Positions 61,205 through 64,000 of a stretch of DNA of 64,000 nucleotides are shown one piece after another. Source of the stretch: CAVPOO01 sp963707015 (GTDB lineage Bacteria; Pseudomonadota; Gammaproteobacteria; Thiohalobacterales; Thiohalobacteraceae). The DNA is taken from NCBI GenBank assembly GCA_963707015.1, contig CAVPOO010000001.1, forward strand, positions 310,001 through 374,000, written 5' to 3'. The translations under genes and the position numbers were made by a program. The stretch's first letter is position 1. The number at the start of each line of letters is the position of its first letter. Below the pieces are notes generated by a model. That model searched no databases, was not told the origin of the DNA, and saw nothing but the letters and a program-made list of their open reading frames with translations.

Positions 61205-61567
61205 CTATTGCTTGGCCATTTGCTCGATGGATGGGCTGGTCAGCGCGTGCATAAACTCCACCAGATCCTGTTTCTCCTGATCGGTCAGGTTCAAAGGCCG
61301 GATACCACCGCTCTGGAAACCACTGATCGGATCGTCCTCCTTAACACGCCCGCCGTTGTTGTAGAAATCAACCACGTCTTCGAGCGTTTCCAGGCTGCCA
61401 TCGTGCATATAGGGCTGGGTCAACGCCACATTGCGCAGGGTCGCCGTCTTGATGGGGTTGTCTTCCGGAACCGGCACCGGCGGCAGTCCCAACGGCGCTG
61501 CGGCGGCCGCGGAAAAGCTCAACCCCGCCAGAAACGGCAGCAGCAACCTTTCGGCTCGATGTTTCAT
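61205..61567 (-). pseudogene. Remnant of a cytochrome c peroxidase/MauG-like gene
   Basis: 120 residues. A signal peptide (ERLLLPFLAGLSFSAAAAAP) and the family start LGLPPVPVPEDNP are followed at once by the C-terminal region IKTATLRNVALTQPYMHDGS and LEDVVDFYNNGG. In normal di-haem peroxidases about 200 residues lie between these parts, including both CxxCH haem sites; none is present here. The frame is open, so a short secreted protein may still be made, but not a peroxidase. It lies 17 bases upstream of the deleted phosphoesterase, on the same strand. Confidence 0.8.
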
Positions 61568-62034
61568 GACTTCATTCTTATGTGATCCAACAACATTGAA
61601 ACGCGGCGACAGGGATCCGACAGAGCGCACTGCTCGCCACTCGCATCCCATGTTGATGACCGCTTCAACCCCTGCGCGGCCGGTATTCTGCTGTCCAGCT
61701 TACCCTGGCTGCGCATAGCCTCACGCCGGCCCGGTGAGATTTAGACTCCGTCTAACTCTATTCCTGACACCACGCAATTGATCCAAGTCAAATTGCCCTG
61801 TGCTTTAGAAAACTGAAACCGACCGGCGTCGGTCAAACCCGAAACGCAATTTTCCAGGGGCATGACTCGTGCTCAGCCGCAAGGCGGCCCTCCGCACGCT
61901 GGGCAGTCGTGTGCCACCGCCTCGCGCCTGTCACACTGAAGGGTATCAGCGCCCTGGGTTCCCAATCGGGAGGATCAAAGAACCAGCAAACACAGCGACG
62001 CTTCAGGAGGTCGTTGAATGGCAGGGCATGCGTG
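61568..62034. other. 467-base region upstream of the peroxidase remnant
   Basis: No gene is supported. It contains the FNR-like site at 61778-61791 and a small hairpin (ACCGAC/GTCGGT near 61818-61833). Confidence 0.5.
61778..61791. promoter_or_regulatory. FNR/ANR-like site
   Basis: TTGATCCAAGTCAA matches the FNR consensus TTGAT-N4-ATCAA at nine of ten positions. Di-haem peroxidase genes are classically under FNR/ANR control, which fits the peroxidase remnant 210 bases downstream. Confidence 0.5.

Positions 62035-64000
<1,966 letters not shown>

Overview
The window looks like the chromosome of a free-living, GC-rich gammaproteobacterium, probably a sulfur oxidiser. Taxonomic clues are MtgA, an AmpG-type permease, GlsB/YeaQ, YajD, YaiI, PurT, FghA, YedK-type SRAP and several gammaproteobacterial DUF families (DUF945, DUF2189, DUF2238, DUF3465, DUF5062). 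The sulfur clue is two Gly/Tyr-rich proteins that resemble sulfur-globule envelope proteins (2-199 and 20075-20641) and a third secreted coiled-coil protein with a Gly/Tyr/Pro tail (13181-14083). This is inference; no sox, dsr or apr gene is present, and no rRNA, tRNA or CRISPR was seen.

Layout. 0-2.5 kb: end of a sulfur-globule-like gene with a clear terminator, then a complete IS1634-family element. 2.5-6.4 kb: an RNA-repair operon (Pro/Glu-rich small protein, archease, RtcB), an OmpA-like protein behind a duplicated upstream segment, and a secreted retropepsin-like protein. 7-12.7 kb: an unusual receiver-domain protein with a membrane anchor and distal domain, a secreted lipase-like hydrolase, a lipoprotein and an AmpG permease. 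12.9-18.7 kb: small coiled-coil proteins, MoaB, and a tight four-gene operon (membrane protein, propeptide-like lipoprotein, subtilase with a Gly-Cys/hydrophobic/Arg tail, cytidylate-kinase-like protein). 19.4-21 kb: two non-autonomous mobile elements side by side and another Gly/Tyr-rich secreted protein. 21-36 kb: redox and membrane proteins, an FghA-PurT pair (a formate producer beside a formate user), a NhaP antiporter, an HNH nuclease, a YdgA-like protein, an M48 peptidase fused to a pilin-like helix, and SRAP. 36-46 kb: pentapeptide protein, aspartate dehydrogenase, CBS protein, a second inverted copy of the 19.4-kb element, LysR divergent from GS-hydroquinone reductase and pirin, a palindromic element, and GlsB. 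46-55 kb: c-di-GMP and HDOD signalling proteins and a CMD-Rieske fusion. 55-64 kb: creatininase-like protein, MtgA, an amidohydrolase, a membrane spermidine-synthase-like protein, two neighbouring genes that have both lost their central parts, and the 3' part of metH carrying an in-frame repeat insertion.

The strongest leads are: the paired internal deletions at 60.6-61.6 kb; the metH insertion; the subtilase operon with a separately encoded propeptide-like lipoprotein; the membrane-anchored receiver protein; the M48-pilin fusion; and the family of small elements with perfect 18-bp terminal inverted repeats. No single multigene system can be called new with confidence from sequence alone.
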